Both the position numbers and the translations under genes were made by a program. A stretch of 25,925 nt of DNA from a virus, in IMG/VR virus record IMGVR_UViG_3300046665_000330, positions 1-25,925 of that record; one strand, written 5' to 3'. Every line of letters starts with the position of its first letter. Within the stretch, counting starts at the first letter, position 1. Below the pieces are notes generated by a model. The model had not been told where the DNA came from and did no database searches. It was given only the letters and a program-made list of their open reading frames with translations. Of this stretch, positions 14,331-21,392 are shown piece after piece.

Positions 14331-14690
14331 ATGAAGACGATCAATGGCATTACCTACGCTCAGCTTCACAATCTCTCGACTGAAGAGCTGAATGATTTTC
14401 AAGCCGTGTTCGCCGCTAATCAGGTTCGTTTGGCCATGATCGGCGCAGGTTTTCCGAAAGAGGTAGAAGACAAGATTTCCGAAAAGTTCATGCCTATTGC
14501 TACGAAAAGAATGGCAGAGGTATTCCAGTTGCATCTCACCGACAGGCACTACGCTGCTCAGCGGATCTTGTACGACACGGAAGAAAGATTCGACCTTGCG
14601 GCTGATATGATGGTCGAAATGGGAAATGCATCAGCAATATCCAGTCAGATGATGCAGCTCATCCACGAGGATCTCGCCAAGGATCTGTAA
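14331..14690 (+). CDS. Hypothetical helical protein, 119 residues
   Basis: AGAGGAG at 14316-14322 sets the ATG at 14331. An earlier in-frame ATG at 14265 lies inside the preceding gene without a site. The protein is almost all helix (STEELNDFQAVFAANQVRLA; DLAADMMVEMGNASAISSQM) and acidic at the end. No family recognised. It lies 16 bases after its partner and ends 8 bases before a terminator. Confidence 0.7.
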   Translation: MKTINGITYAQLHNLSTEELNDFQAVFAANQVRLAMIGAGFPKEVEDKISEKFMPIATKRMAEVFQLHLTDRHYAAQRILYDTEERFDLAADMMVEMGNASAISSQMMQLIHEDLAKDL

Positions 14691-14698
14691 AATAAAAA

Positions 14699-14724
14699 GC
14701 CCAGCTAACAACTGGGCTTTTTTT
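14699..14724 (+). terminator. Terminator of the 13985 unit
   Basis: AGCCCAG/CTGGGCT with a 7-base loop, then a T run. AAAAA precedes it, so it may also act on the minus strand. Confidence 0.88.
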
Positions 14725-14740
14725 AGACTTTCAGAAATGA

Positions 14741-14766
14741 GAAAAGCCAGGATTTTACCCTGGCTT
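14741..14766 (-). terminator. Terminator after the major capsid gene
   Basis: AAGCCAGG/CCTGGCTT with a 7-base loop (14744-14766). On the minus strand it is followed by TTTTCTCA. It lies 50 bases after the capsid gene stop and converges with the plus-strand terminator beside it. Confidence 0.75.
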
Positions 14767-14815
14767 GTCTTAGATGGGATCACCTCCTCTCGGAAGTTCT
14801 AACCACGCTGGGTGA

Positions 14816-15709
14816 TTAGAAGTTTAGAACAACTGCACCATTTACGTTACCGATACCTGCGCCTACAGCTTCATAGGTGTGGAACTCGATAATGTCTGCT
14901 TCAGTCTTCAGGAAGACTGTAGGAGCTTGAAGCTCATAGAACTGACCTAGGTAGTTCTGAGGAGCAAAAACAAGTGCTTGGTTCGTCGGGAGGATGTTAG
15001 CCTTGTTCGTGGTGATGATCTTGTAACCGAAGAAGTTATCAAGAGTCGCTTCGCCTTGGAACAGAGCTGATGCTGCCGGTGAGCCTACGTCAGTTGCTGC
15101 AAAAGTCAGCAGGTCTGCGTACATTGATTGTGTCATAAGGATACAACCAACTGGTAGCTTGTTCAGAAGCATGAACTTGATACCAGCCATCAGGTTAGCC
15201 TTAGTAAAGCCACCAGCGATGGTATGGACGTTGCTGTTTGCCGTAGCAATTGAGATGATGTTATTGTAGAAGTTAACGTCTTCTTGTTCCTGAATATCCT
15301 TAACGCTGTTTTCTTGAAGGATAGTACGAATGTCGGTACGGTATGTAGCTAGTTCGAACTTGCTCTTACGGAAGTCAGCTGATTGGATCTTTTGGAACGT
15401 AACTGGATAACGTTGGGTCTTCCAGTAACGAATTTCCGGACGGCCAAGGAACGGAGCAGTAGCTGCTACTGAATCAGGTTCCTTTTCAACGATAACCGTC
15501 GGTTCTTCCGTCAGTTGGCGATCAAGCTCTGAAGCTGTGATTTGAACTGGTGTAAGAATCTTACGGGTAAAGCCGTCTTCACGAAGCTTCTGACGTACGA
15601 AAGCTGACATTGCAGCTGAAGCTTCTTTTGTATGACCTTGGTCAATCTTATCTAGGAAAGATTGATTCAGGAATTGTACGTTTACGGTTTCTGTAGTGTA
15701 TGCGCTCAT
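14816..15709 (-). CDS. Probable major capsid protein (HK97 fold)
   Basis: This 297-residue protein has the layout of an HK97-type shell subunit: a helical N-terminal arm (about 1-60), an E-loop-like segment (PEIRYWKTQRYPVTFQKI), a spine-helix region (TRDIRTIL-like through NFYNNIISIA) and a C-terminal A-domain with alternating strands (NFFGYKIITTNKANILP, ALVFAPQNYLGQFYELQAP). It would build the icosahedral head. K-E-A-S at 28-31 matches the K-x-A-S peptide repeated in the head block, so the N-terminal arm may be trimmed during maturation. The start has AGGAAAATAAA before ATG. It follows the decoration gene by 12 bases and is the last gene before a terminator. It is short for a jumbo-phage capsid protein, but position and composition agree. 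Confidence 0.75.
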   Translation of the reverse strand: MSAYTTETVNVQFLNQSFLDKIDQGHTKEASAAMSAFVRQKLREDGFTRKILTPVQITASELDRQLTEEPTVIVEKEPDSVAATAPFLGRPEIRYWKTQRYPVTFQKIQSADFRKSKFELATYRTDIRTILQENSVKDIQEQEDVNFYNNIISIATANSNVHTIAGGFTKANLMAGIKFMLLNKLPVGCILMTQSMYADLLTFAATDVGSPAASALFQGEATLDNFFGYKIITTNKANILPTNQALVFAPQNYLGQFYELQAPTVFLKTEADIIEFHTYEAVGAGIGNVNGAVVLNF

Positions 15710-15721
15710 TTTATTTTCCTA

Positions 15722-16144
15722 TTACGATACTTTGATTGTAAGATGAGCAGTTTGCGTTGAACTTGCTGCAACAACGTCAAGTACGAAACCAATAACTGGA
15801 TCAGTTGTACCATTCGCAAGTGCGATCTGACCAGACTTAGCAGTTACAGGTGAACCAGGAGCATATGCGCCTGCGGCATAGTTAGAGATACTTGCAATGA
15901 AGTTACCCCAAAGAACAACTGCCTTACCTGCGTACTGAGCTGAACTACTGTCGCCATTACCGACGATTACTAGGCCTACTGCATTGCTTGCGGTTGCGCC
16001 GGATTTGTCGATGGTGTTGTCTGCCTGTTTGGCAATCCAGTCGCCATTCTGCAGAGTTGAACCTGACTTAATCGGCTCGACACGCTCTAGAGAACCATCA
16101 TACGGCCAGCCACGGATGATCTCTGCGTTACGTTCCATTAACAT
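15722..16144 (-). CDS. Probable capsid decoration/stabilisation protein
   Basis: This 140-residue beta-rich protein precedes the capsid gene. It is Gly/Ala/Val-rich with short strands (AVGLVIVGNG, KAVVLWGNFIASI, GQIALANGTTDPVIGFVLDV) like DUF2190-type and other head-decoration proteins that cement the mature shell. There are two possible starts (MLMERN); the first has AAGGAAATAAAT just upstream, the same site as the sheath and capsid genes. Lying first after a terminator, it probably begins a transcript holding decoration and capsid genes, though no promoter was recognised. Confidence 0.65.
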   Translation of the reverse strand: MLMERNAEIIRGWPYDGSLERVEPIKSGSTLQNGDWIAKQADNTIDKSGATASNAVGLVIVGNGDSSSAQYAGKAVVLWGNFIASISNYAAGAYAPGSPVTAKSGQIALANGTTDPVIGFVLDVVAASSTQTAHLTIKVS

Positions 16145-16173
16145 ATTTATTTCCTTGTATATGTTCTATTTTT

Positions 16174-16205
16174 AAAAGAACCGAGTAAAGACTATATCTA
16201 CTCGG
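16174..16205 (-). terminator. Terminator closing the head-assembly block
   Basis: CCGAGTA/TACTCGG (16181-16187, 16199-16205) with an 11-base loop. On the minus strand it is followed by TTCTTTT. It lies after the last NKYLEKIA gene and before the decoration gene. Confidence 0.75.
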
Positions 16206-16266
16206 CTCAAAATTCTTTCACAACATTCCTATTTTAATGCGGAAAAATAGTAGTGTGGGAATTTGG

Positions 16267-16524
16267 TTATTTTTTATCGTTGCGATGCTTAATTTTTGAA
16301 TAAAGCTTACCGCCAGCAAGACCGCCTAAATATCCGCCGACGCCTGCACCGACAACAGCTCCGACAGGACCAGCAACACTACCTGCTGCACCGCCAAGTC
16401 CTAATCCAATACCGCCAGTAATAGTACCAGCTACAGTACCTCCCAACTTGTCGCCCTTCTTAGCACCGCGGTATCCGCCAATTACGTTAGTAATTGCAAT
16501 TTTCTCTAGATATTTATTTCCCAT
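16267..16524 (-). CDS. NKYLEKIA protein with glycine-zipper segment
   Basis: This 85-residue protein starts MGNKYLEKIAIT, the signal shared by six proteins here. After a basic stretch (GYRGAKKGDK) comes a glycine-zipper region (GGTVAGTITGGIGLG to YLGGLAGG, about 28-72), then a basic tail (KIKHRNDKK). Glycine zippers often insert into membranes and oligomerise. With a head-targeting signal in front, a role after ejection at the host membrane is possible. It is the last gene of the head block, 5 bases after the previous stop, and ends before a terminator. Confidence 0.75.
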   Translation of the reverse strand: MGNKYLEKIAITNVIGGYRGAKKGDKLGGTVAGTITGGIGLGLGGAAGSVAGPVGAVVGAGVGGYLGGLAGGKLYSKIKHRNDKK

Positions 16525-16529
16525 GATTA

Positions 16530-17129
16530 TTAGCTCAGCATGAATTCAAGAAGCGGATCAGTCTTAGGACGAGCCATACCTACACCATTGCCCATGCCCC
16601 AAGGTTCATCCATTGCTGAAGCAACTTTCTGAAGAACTGCTGGAGATACTTTTTGGAGTTGCTCTAGATCTTCTTGTGTAAACTGTGCTGCAGAAGCAAG
16701 CTTAGAAAGTTGCTCTGGAATCTCTATAGGCTGTTTGGTGGCTTCGATAAGTTCAGCTTGATGTTCGGAAGCTTGTTTCTCAATCTCAGCCTTTAGGCCT
16801 TCGATTTGAGCTTCTAGAGCATCAATGTATTCAGCTGTCTTGTTTAGAAGTTCAACTGTGGGATCTTCGTCAATTTCAAGAACGAAATTGGAGAGTTCAG
16901 CAACGTTAATGTTTGCTGCTTTAACAAGCTTTACAGCTTCTTCGTGATCAACGCCCTTCATGGCTAGAGCTGAAGTAGCCTCTTTTTCCATGATATGTTG
17001 AGCTACTTGATAACGAGCATCTGCATCGCTAAAACCAGCTTGCTTAAGGTGTTCGATTGCGACAGCTTCAGGAGTTGCCAGACGAACTGTTTCAGCGTGG
17101 TCTTTAAGGATTGTTGATAGTTTAGTCAT
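16530..17129 (-). CDS. Scaffold-like helical head protein
   Basis: This 199-residue, nearly all-helical protein has a coiled-coil region at about 95-130 (YIDALEAQIEGLKAEIEKQA). It has four K-x-A-S/T sites: KEAT 49-52, KQAS 118-121, KLAS 143-146 and KVAS 168-171. A GxDxxxAVxLVK module lies at 54-72 (SALAMKGVDHEEAVKLVKAA), with a looser copy before it. Size, helix content and repeated sites fit a scaffold or core protein that the maturation protease cuts up. Its start overlaps the previous gene's end by 8 bases. Confidence 0.65.
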   Translation of the reverse strand: MTKLSTILKDHAETVRLATPEAVAIEHLKQAGFSDADARYQVAQHIMEKEATSALAMKGVDHEEAVKLVKAANINVAELSNFVLEIDEDPTVELLNKTAEYIDALEAQIEGLKAEIEKQASEHQAELIEATKQPIEIPEQLSKLASAAQFTQEDLEQLQKVSPAVLQKVASAMDEPWGMGNGVGMARPKTDPLLEFMLS

Positions 17130-17613
17130 TTTGTTTACGTCTTTTCTCGATTACGCTTTTAGCGTGGTTGTGTCTGAAGTTATCAGCGTAAGCTGCGCCT
17201 GGAATAATACCTACTGCAGCTCCAGCAACTCCACCCATAGCTCTACCTGTATTTTGGGTTTTCTGTTTAATCATGTCGTGAGCATACACTGCAAAGCCTT
17301 TTGCCTCACGTTCCGGAGTTTTACCACCTGCCATAAGAGTTCTATACGCCTCTGCACCGAACTTCTTACCTTGCTTGGCACCAATCTTTGCTCCGATTTT
17401 ACTACCAAGCGTTGCTCCCGCATGATGTCCTAATCCAGCACCTAAGCCTACTACACCTATACCTAGAAGGCTTTTTCCAAAATTTTTAAGACTTGCACCA
17501 CCAGCAGTGGCGTATTCTACGTCGTAGTCTCTCCTTTCTTTTCCGGACAGAGTCTTTTTATACTCTTTACTCGGAAATAGAGAAGCAACTTTCTCTAGGT
17601 ATTTATTGGACAT
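17122..17613 (-). CDS. NKYLEKVA protein with Gly/Ala membrane-like segments
   Basis: This 163-residue protein starts MSNKYLEKVASL. Two Gly/Ala hydrophobic segments follow: GIGVVGLGAGLGHHAGATLG (about 51-70) and MGGVAGAAVGIIPGAAYA (about 126-143), separated by a Lys-rich region (KIGAKIGAKQGKKFG). The C-terminus is strongly basic (ending KRRKQND). No enzyme motif. It overlaps both neighbours (11 bases before, 8 bases after), so it belongs to one tightly coupled operon. Likely an internal head protein of unknown action. Confidence 0.72.
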   Translation of the reverse strand: MSNKYLEKVASLFPSKEYKKTLSGKERRDYDVEYATAGGASLKNFGKSLLGIGVVGLGAGLGHHAGATLGSKIGAKIGAKQGKKFGAEAYRTLMAGGKTPEREAKGFAVYAHDMIKQKTQNTGRAMGGVAGAAVGIIPGAAYADNFRHNHAKSVIEKRRKQND

Positions 17614-18028
17614 GTTTGTTAATCTGTTTATTTAGTTTAACACCGGCATAATCTGCCGCTAGTCCAGCTGCCCCGCTCAATGCCATAATTTTAGCATTGT
17701 GGAACTTAGCTCCTTGACCAAACATTTTCGGTGCCGAGTTCATGGCTTTATGGGCAGCGAAGCCGGTTGCTGTACCTAGCCCTGCAATGACACCAGTATT
17801 GATCAATTCTTGTTTATGCGTTAAATCTTGCGCAGCTTTATGCAACGCTCTGGCAAAGAGAGACTTCGCTCCTCTGACCAGTTTTGAACCCGGAGCCGTG
17901 ATTGGCGCAGGCTCTTTTACCTTCCCTAGGCTTACATCTTGCTTGACAGTCATACTAGCCGATTTGATTCGACCTTGACTATCTACATCAAAATTCAGAC
18001 TAGCGATTTTTTCAAGATATTTATTCAT
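17603..18028 (-). CDS. NKYLEKIA protein, 141 residues
   Basis: It starts MNKYLEKIASLNFDVDSQGR. A basic middle (KLVRGAKSLFARALHKAAQD) is followed by two hydrophobic stretches (TGVIAGLGTATGFAAH and KIMALSGAAGLAADYAG) and a short basic end. It is the first gene after the terminator at 18041, and the next gene overlaps it by 11 bases. The Shine-Dalgarno site is weak (TAGG). No known enzyme family. Confidence 0.72.
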   Translation of the reverse strand: MNKYLEKIASLNFDVDSQGRIKSASMTVKQDVSLGKVKEPAPITAPGSKLVRGAKSLFARALHKAAQDLTHKQELINTGVIAGLGTATGFAAHKAMNSAPKMFGQGAKFHNAKIMALSGAAGLAADYAGVKLNKQINKHVQ

Positions 18029-18040
18029 AGCCTAATATGC

Positions 18041-18074
18041 AAAAACCCCTCTACATCGAGGATACAGAGGGGTT
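18041..18074 (-). terminator. Terminator after 18092-18388
   Basis: AAACCCCTCT/AGAGGGGTTT (18043-18052, 18065-18074), a 10-bp stem with a 12-base loop. On the minus strand it is followed by TTTTTGC. It closes the frameshift pair. Confidence 0.85.
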
Positions 18075-18091
18075 TGTTCTTTATAAAAAAT

Positions 18092-18388
18092 TTACGCTAG
18101 TTCAGCGGCTTTCTTTTCTACTAGATCAACAGCGTTATCAAAGTCAACACCAGCTTCGACTAGAAGTCCGACAGCGGCTTGTTTCTCTTGATCTTTGCTC
18201 TTACCTTTTGCGGCCAACACGCCCATACCAGCACCAACTGCTGCTGCACCTGCTACGCCTGCAGCAACTCTGGTCTTATTAAGTGAACGGGTTTCGCCAA
18301 GAATATTCTTTGTTGCGCCACCCGTACCTGGGATACGTGTTACCTTAGGAGCTAACGAAGTGCCTGCTACTTTACCTGCCAGTTGCAA
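18092..18388 (-). CDS. Downstream frame of a probable -1 frameshift fusion
   Basis: As a separate ORF this would start at TTG with no good ribosome site. The frame is open upstream to 18415, where it meets the end of the previous gene at A AAA AAG, so it is probably read as a -1 frameshift extension of 107 residues (total about 391). It contains a Gly/Ala membrane-like segment (VAAGVAGAAAVGAGMGVLAA) and, near the end, a third copy of the module found twice upstream (GLLVEAGVDFDNAVDLVEKK). A single-gene reading with a sequencing slip in the A run, or weak TTG initiation, would give the same picture. Confidence 0.62.
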   Translation of the reverse strand: MQLAGKVAGTSLAPKVTRIPGTGGATKNILGETRSLNKTRVAAGVAGAAAVGAGMGVLAAKGKSKDQEKQAAVGLLVEAGVDFDNAVDLVEKKAAELA

Positions 18389-18405
18389 GACACCCGCTTC
18401 TTTCG

Positions 18406-19266
18406 TTAGCCCAGCTTTTTTACCAAGTTTACTGCCGTTTCAAAATCGAAACCAGCACCGATGAAGTGCGAAAGAGCAGCTTGCTTAATTTGTGAAGCTT
18501 CTTCACGTTCGATCTCAGCAGCAGCTTCCTTGACCATGTTTACTGCGTCTTCGAAGTCGAAGCCTTGGCCTACGAGTTCTGAAACTGCAGCAGCCTTTTC
18601 TTGGCCAGCCGTTACCCAACCACCAGTTTGAACTTGGTTAGGAGCTTGATCATTGATAGCGCCTTCGTCTTTAGCAACGCCAGGAGCAGGGTTTTGATCA
18701 ACGGGAGCAGCGCCGCGAGCCATTGCGTCAGCAACGATTGCGTCGAAAATTTGGTTGATAGTACCGCCATTGCCCTTACCGTCTGTGCCGGGTTGGTTCT
18801 GAATGACAGCATCTTGTTCAGCTACTTGAGCTGCAAGATCAATTTGAGTCTTGTTGGGTACAGCATTGCCAATACCATTCATGGTATTTTGGTCACCTAC
18901 TGAAGCCAGCTTCTCAAGAAGAGCTTCGGCTAGTGCCTTGCCTGCGTCAGCAGCTTGTTTGTTCATAGTATCCTCTGGTTTTACTTGATCAAGTTTAATG
19001 GATGCAACTTTTTGCATTACTTCTTTTGCTAAGTCAGCGCCTTTAGCCGCAGCTTCTTTGACACGTTCATCAGCATCGTTCTTCTCTTTAGCGTCCTTGA
19101 CTTCTTCCTTAGCTTCCTTTACATCTTTGTCAGCTTTGTCGATAGCCTTTTCAGCCTTATCTTCATCTTTCTTTTCTTCTTTCTCTGTATCTTCACTAGC
19201 TACTTTATGTAGACCAGCTTCAGTTTCCAGATCTTTAAGAAGACCGTCTAGAGTGAAACTCATCAT
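18406..19266 (-). CDS. Scaffold-like head protein with frameshift site
   Basis: This 286-residue protein has K-x-A-S sites at 21-24 (LHKVAS), 86-89 (MQKVAS) and 119-122 (LEKLAS). Residues 25-80 are a highly charged helix of Glu, Lys and Asp. Residues 130-220 are Asn/Gly/Gln-rich and probably flexible. Two copies of a 24-residue module end it (227-250, 262-285: G-x-G/A-G-F-D-F-E-x-A-V-N-x-V-K). The zero frame stops three codons after the slippery A AAA AAG (18415-18421). AAGGAT precedes the ATG. Next to the protease, it fits a scaffold or core protein processed during head maturation. Confidence 0.68.
   Translation of the reverse strand: MMSFTLDGLLKDLETEAGLHKVASEDTEKEEKKDEDKAEKAIDKADKDVKEAKEEVKDAKEKNDADERVKEAAAKGADLAKEVMQKVASIKLDQVKPEDTMNKQAADAGKALAEALLEKLASVGDQNTMNGIGNAVPNKTQIDLAAQVAEQDAVIQNQPGTDGKGNGGTINQIFDAIVADAMARGAAPVDQNPAPGVAKDEGAINDQAPNQVQTGGWVTAGQEKAAAVSELVGQGFDFEDAVNMVKEAAAEIEREEASQIKQAALSHFIGAGFDFETAVNLVKKLG
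18415..18421 (-). promoter_or_regulatory. A AAA AAG slippery heptamer
   Basis: On the minus strand the zero frame reads GTA AAA AAG CTG GGC TAA. The heptamer is in the correct phase for a -1 shift, after which the frame runs GCT GGG CTA ACG and stays open for 107 codons. A AAA AAG is the same site used in E. coli dnaX. A weak stem (CTTGC/GCAGG) lies about 23 bases downstream; no upstream Shine-Dalgarno-like stimulator was found. Confidence 0.65.
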
Positions 19267-19286
19267 GACTAATATCCTTTTTAACG

Positions 19287-19307
19287 AGGCTACGTGGATT
19301 GTAGCCT
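19287..19307. other. Hairpin between protease and 18406 gene
   Basis: AGGCTAC/GTAGCCT with a 7-base loop. The T run is poor on either strand (minus: CGTTAAAAAGG). Possibly a processing or attenuating hairpin just before the next Shine-Dalgarno site. Confidence 0.45.
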
Positions 19308-19322
19308 TTTGAAAATCTTAGG

Positions 19323-20837
19323 TCAATTCTTTTTCTTCTGAACCAACTTAAGCATCGCTGTTTTTGCGAGTTTGTAAGTTAGCTTATAGTCAGAAGCAGA
19401 TTTAACTAAAACTATTTTAACACCATCTGAAGTCTTGTTCAATTCTTGTTCTTTCATTTTACGTTCGATAACTTGCGTAATATACCACTTTGCTGCGAGG
19501 GCAGCGCCACCGATGGCAGCAATGGCAGAAAGAACCTTCATTAGACCTGACTTGTTCTCTTCTTCTGACTTCAGGTTTTGTTCACGGAACTTCTCATACA
19601 TAGTAGGTTCAATGTGTGGGCCATTGCCTACATAACCTACATTAGTTCCTTGCATAAATCCATAAGTCGAAGCTTGTTTGTTCAACGATACACGCTCTTC
19701 CACATACTGAGGTAGATACGAGGAATCCTGCATATGAGGAAGCATAGCGTGAACGATACCGATATTTGGTTCTGTTATTTCGCCAAAATCACGGTCGAAT
19801 TCGGGGAGTGAGCTAATACCAGCACGGTCAAAGTACGCAGCAGCCATTGGGCCAATACCACGTCCCTCTTCACCCATTAGTTTACGTCCAATTAGTTCAG
19901 CAAGAAAACCAATCGAAGGGCTAATACCAAGATGAGCAAAGGTACTAAAAGTTTCATTAAGCTTATAATTTCGGAGAACGTCAATGACGTCACCTTGCGG
20001 ATCACTAACTCGTGATACAAGATTATCAAGACTAGGATCGATAGATACAACATCGCCGTCAATCTCCTTCGTTAATTCTGAAAGCTTTTTGAGAGTAGCG
20101 CTCTTTTGAAGAGGCAGATCGTTAAGACCAGCCATGAGTGCTTCATCAACAGATCCAACAACTGCGCTTTCAGATGCTATTTTTTGTAGAACGGCGCTAG
20201 TTACGTCAGCTGGACGAAACACAATAGAAATGTCGAAAAATCGTAATGGAGCCAGGTTTAGAGCCATGACCTTACGACCATCAGGGAATACCTTACCAAG
20301 CTGTTCGCTCAAGTGTTCACAATACTGTTCACGAGTCTTTGCCTTGTTACCGCAAATAGAGCATACGTCGAATGGAGTACGGCAAGCCATTGAAGTCTTA
20401 GGCCAGTCCCCGCTCTCGATACGATCAACGATGTCAGGGGCTTTGTCATTCCATAGTTCAGCGATAAGTTCAACACGGTGCATTCTATCGTTATAGACAG
20501 AGTACACAACTTGACCTATGGCGATTTCTGGATTTTTGTTTACGTGGTTACGGAAAATATGGGCAGGAGCCGTCTCAAAGGTATTGTGATAATCAATGAG
20601 GTTGCTTTCTGGAAAGTAGTCGGCATTACGATTGGCACCGTAATACTCTCCTGCGCCCATAGCAAGAATGTGAAGATACGTCTTACCCTGTACTGGGGTA
20701 ATTTTGGAAGCGAATTCTTGGATGCGAGAATCCGTAGCCTGTTTGATAAGACTGCCTGTAAGATCCTTAGGATCGAGAATAGTTACCTGTGGTTCGTCAC
20801 GGTAAAAAGAAGACGTATCGATTAGTTTTGTTAGCAT
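19323..20837 (-). CDS. Probable prohead maturation protease
   Basis: This 504-residue protein has an N-terminal domain (about 1-215) resembling capsid-assembly serine proteases: His98 in FRNHVNKNPEIAIGQV and Ser149 in WPKTSMACR are the likely catalytic pair. A cysteine/histidine group follows (C159, C162, C173, H175; VCSICGN... YCEHL) that may bind zinc. Right after the domain comes LQKIAS (217-222), then LQKSAT, LNKQAS and LVKSAS, which may be self-cleavage sites. A membrane-like helix lies at about 431-455. It would cut scaffold, internal and capsid proteins before DNA packaging. Twice the length of simple prohead proteases, so the C-terminal half may act as scaffold. Confidence 0.68.
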   Translation of the reverse strand: MLTKLIDTSSFYRDEPQVTILDPKDLTGSLIKQATDSRIQEFASKITPVQGKTYLHILAMGAGEYYGANRNADYFPESNLIDYHNTFETAPAHIFRNHVNKNPEIAIGQVVYSVYNDRMHRVELIAELWNDKAPDIVDRIESGDWPKTSMACRTPFDVCSICGNKAKTREQYCEHLSEQLGKVFPDGRKVMALNLAPLRFFDISIVFRPADVTSAVLQKIASESAVVGSVDEALMAGLNDLPLQKSATLKKLSELTKEIDGDVVSIDPSLDNLVSRVSDPQGDVIDVLRNYKLNETFSTFAHLGISPSIGFLAELIGRKLMGEEGRGIGPMAAAYFDRAGISSLPEFDRDFGEITEPNIGIVHAMLPHMQDSSYLPQYVEERVSLNKQASTYGFMQGTNVGYVGNGPHIEPTMYEKFREQNLKSEEENKSGLMKVLSAIAAIGGAALAAKWYITQVIERKMKEQELNKTSDGVKIVLVKSASDYKLTYKLAKTAMLKLVQKKKN

Positions 20838-20861
20838 AATTCTATTTTACAGGCAGTGCGT

Positions 20862-21392
20862 TTAATTACGAATGTATTTGTTATAACCGTGTTCTAATAC
20901 TGTCCCTACTGCTGCTCCAGCGACACCGCCAACGATAGTGTTCTTAACGCCTCTAAGACCAACTCCAACTAAAGATTCATTATTTTTACGAGTAGTCTTA
21001 TTGACGCCCTCTAACGCACCTGCTGCCGTACCTACTGAAACAATGGGGCGCTGTTTTGCAAAATGCAACGCATCTCTAGCAGCTCGTGCAACGCTGGCTT
21101 GTTTTTCTTGAGAAGGAGTAAGTTTAAGGTTTACAGTTACCTTAGGTTTCTTTTTCAGCGCTTCTGAGATACCCTTAAGTTCATTCAAAGACTGAGCTTC
21201 TATTACACTGCGATGTTTATTATCTTGCTTATTCTCTAGACTATTTGCATAATTAGCAGCACCAAGAGTAAGACCAGTAGCAGACATGCCTAGACCAATT
21301 TTTGAAGTGGTAGAGCTTCTGTTCCAACCTTTTGCGAAGCTCTTTCCGAAATTGGAGATAGAGGCGATTTTTTCTAGGTACTTATTTTCCAT
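20862..21392 (-). CDS. NKYLEKIA protein, 176 residues
   Basis: It starts MENKYLEKIASISNFGKSFA. Features: a short hydrophobic segment (IGLGMSATGLTLGAANYA, about 32-49), a Lys-rich middle with KEKQAS-type site (SQEKQASVARAARD), and a C-terminal Gly/Ala segment (KNTIVGGVAGAAVGTVLEHG). It overlaps the ADP-ribosyltransferase-like gene by 11 bases and lies 24 bases before the protease gene. No enzyme motif. Likely packaged and cut near the signal. Confidence 0.72.
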   Translation of the reverse strand: MENKYLEKIASISNFGKSFAKGWNRSSTTSKIGLGMSATGLTLGAANYANSLENKQDNKHRSVIEAQSLNELKGISEALKKKPKVTVNLKLTPSQEKQASVARAARDALHFAKQRPIVSVGTAAGALEGVNKTTRKNNESLVGVGLRGVKNTIVGGVAGAAVGTVLEHGYNKYIRN

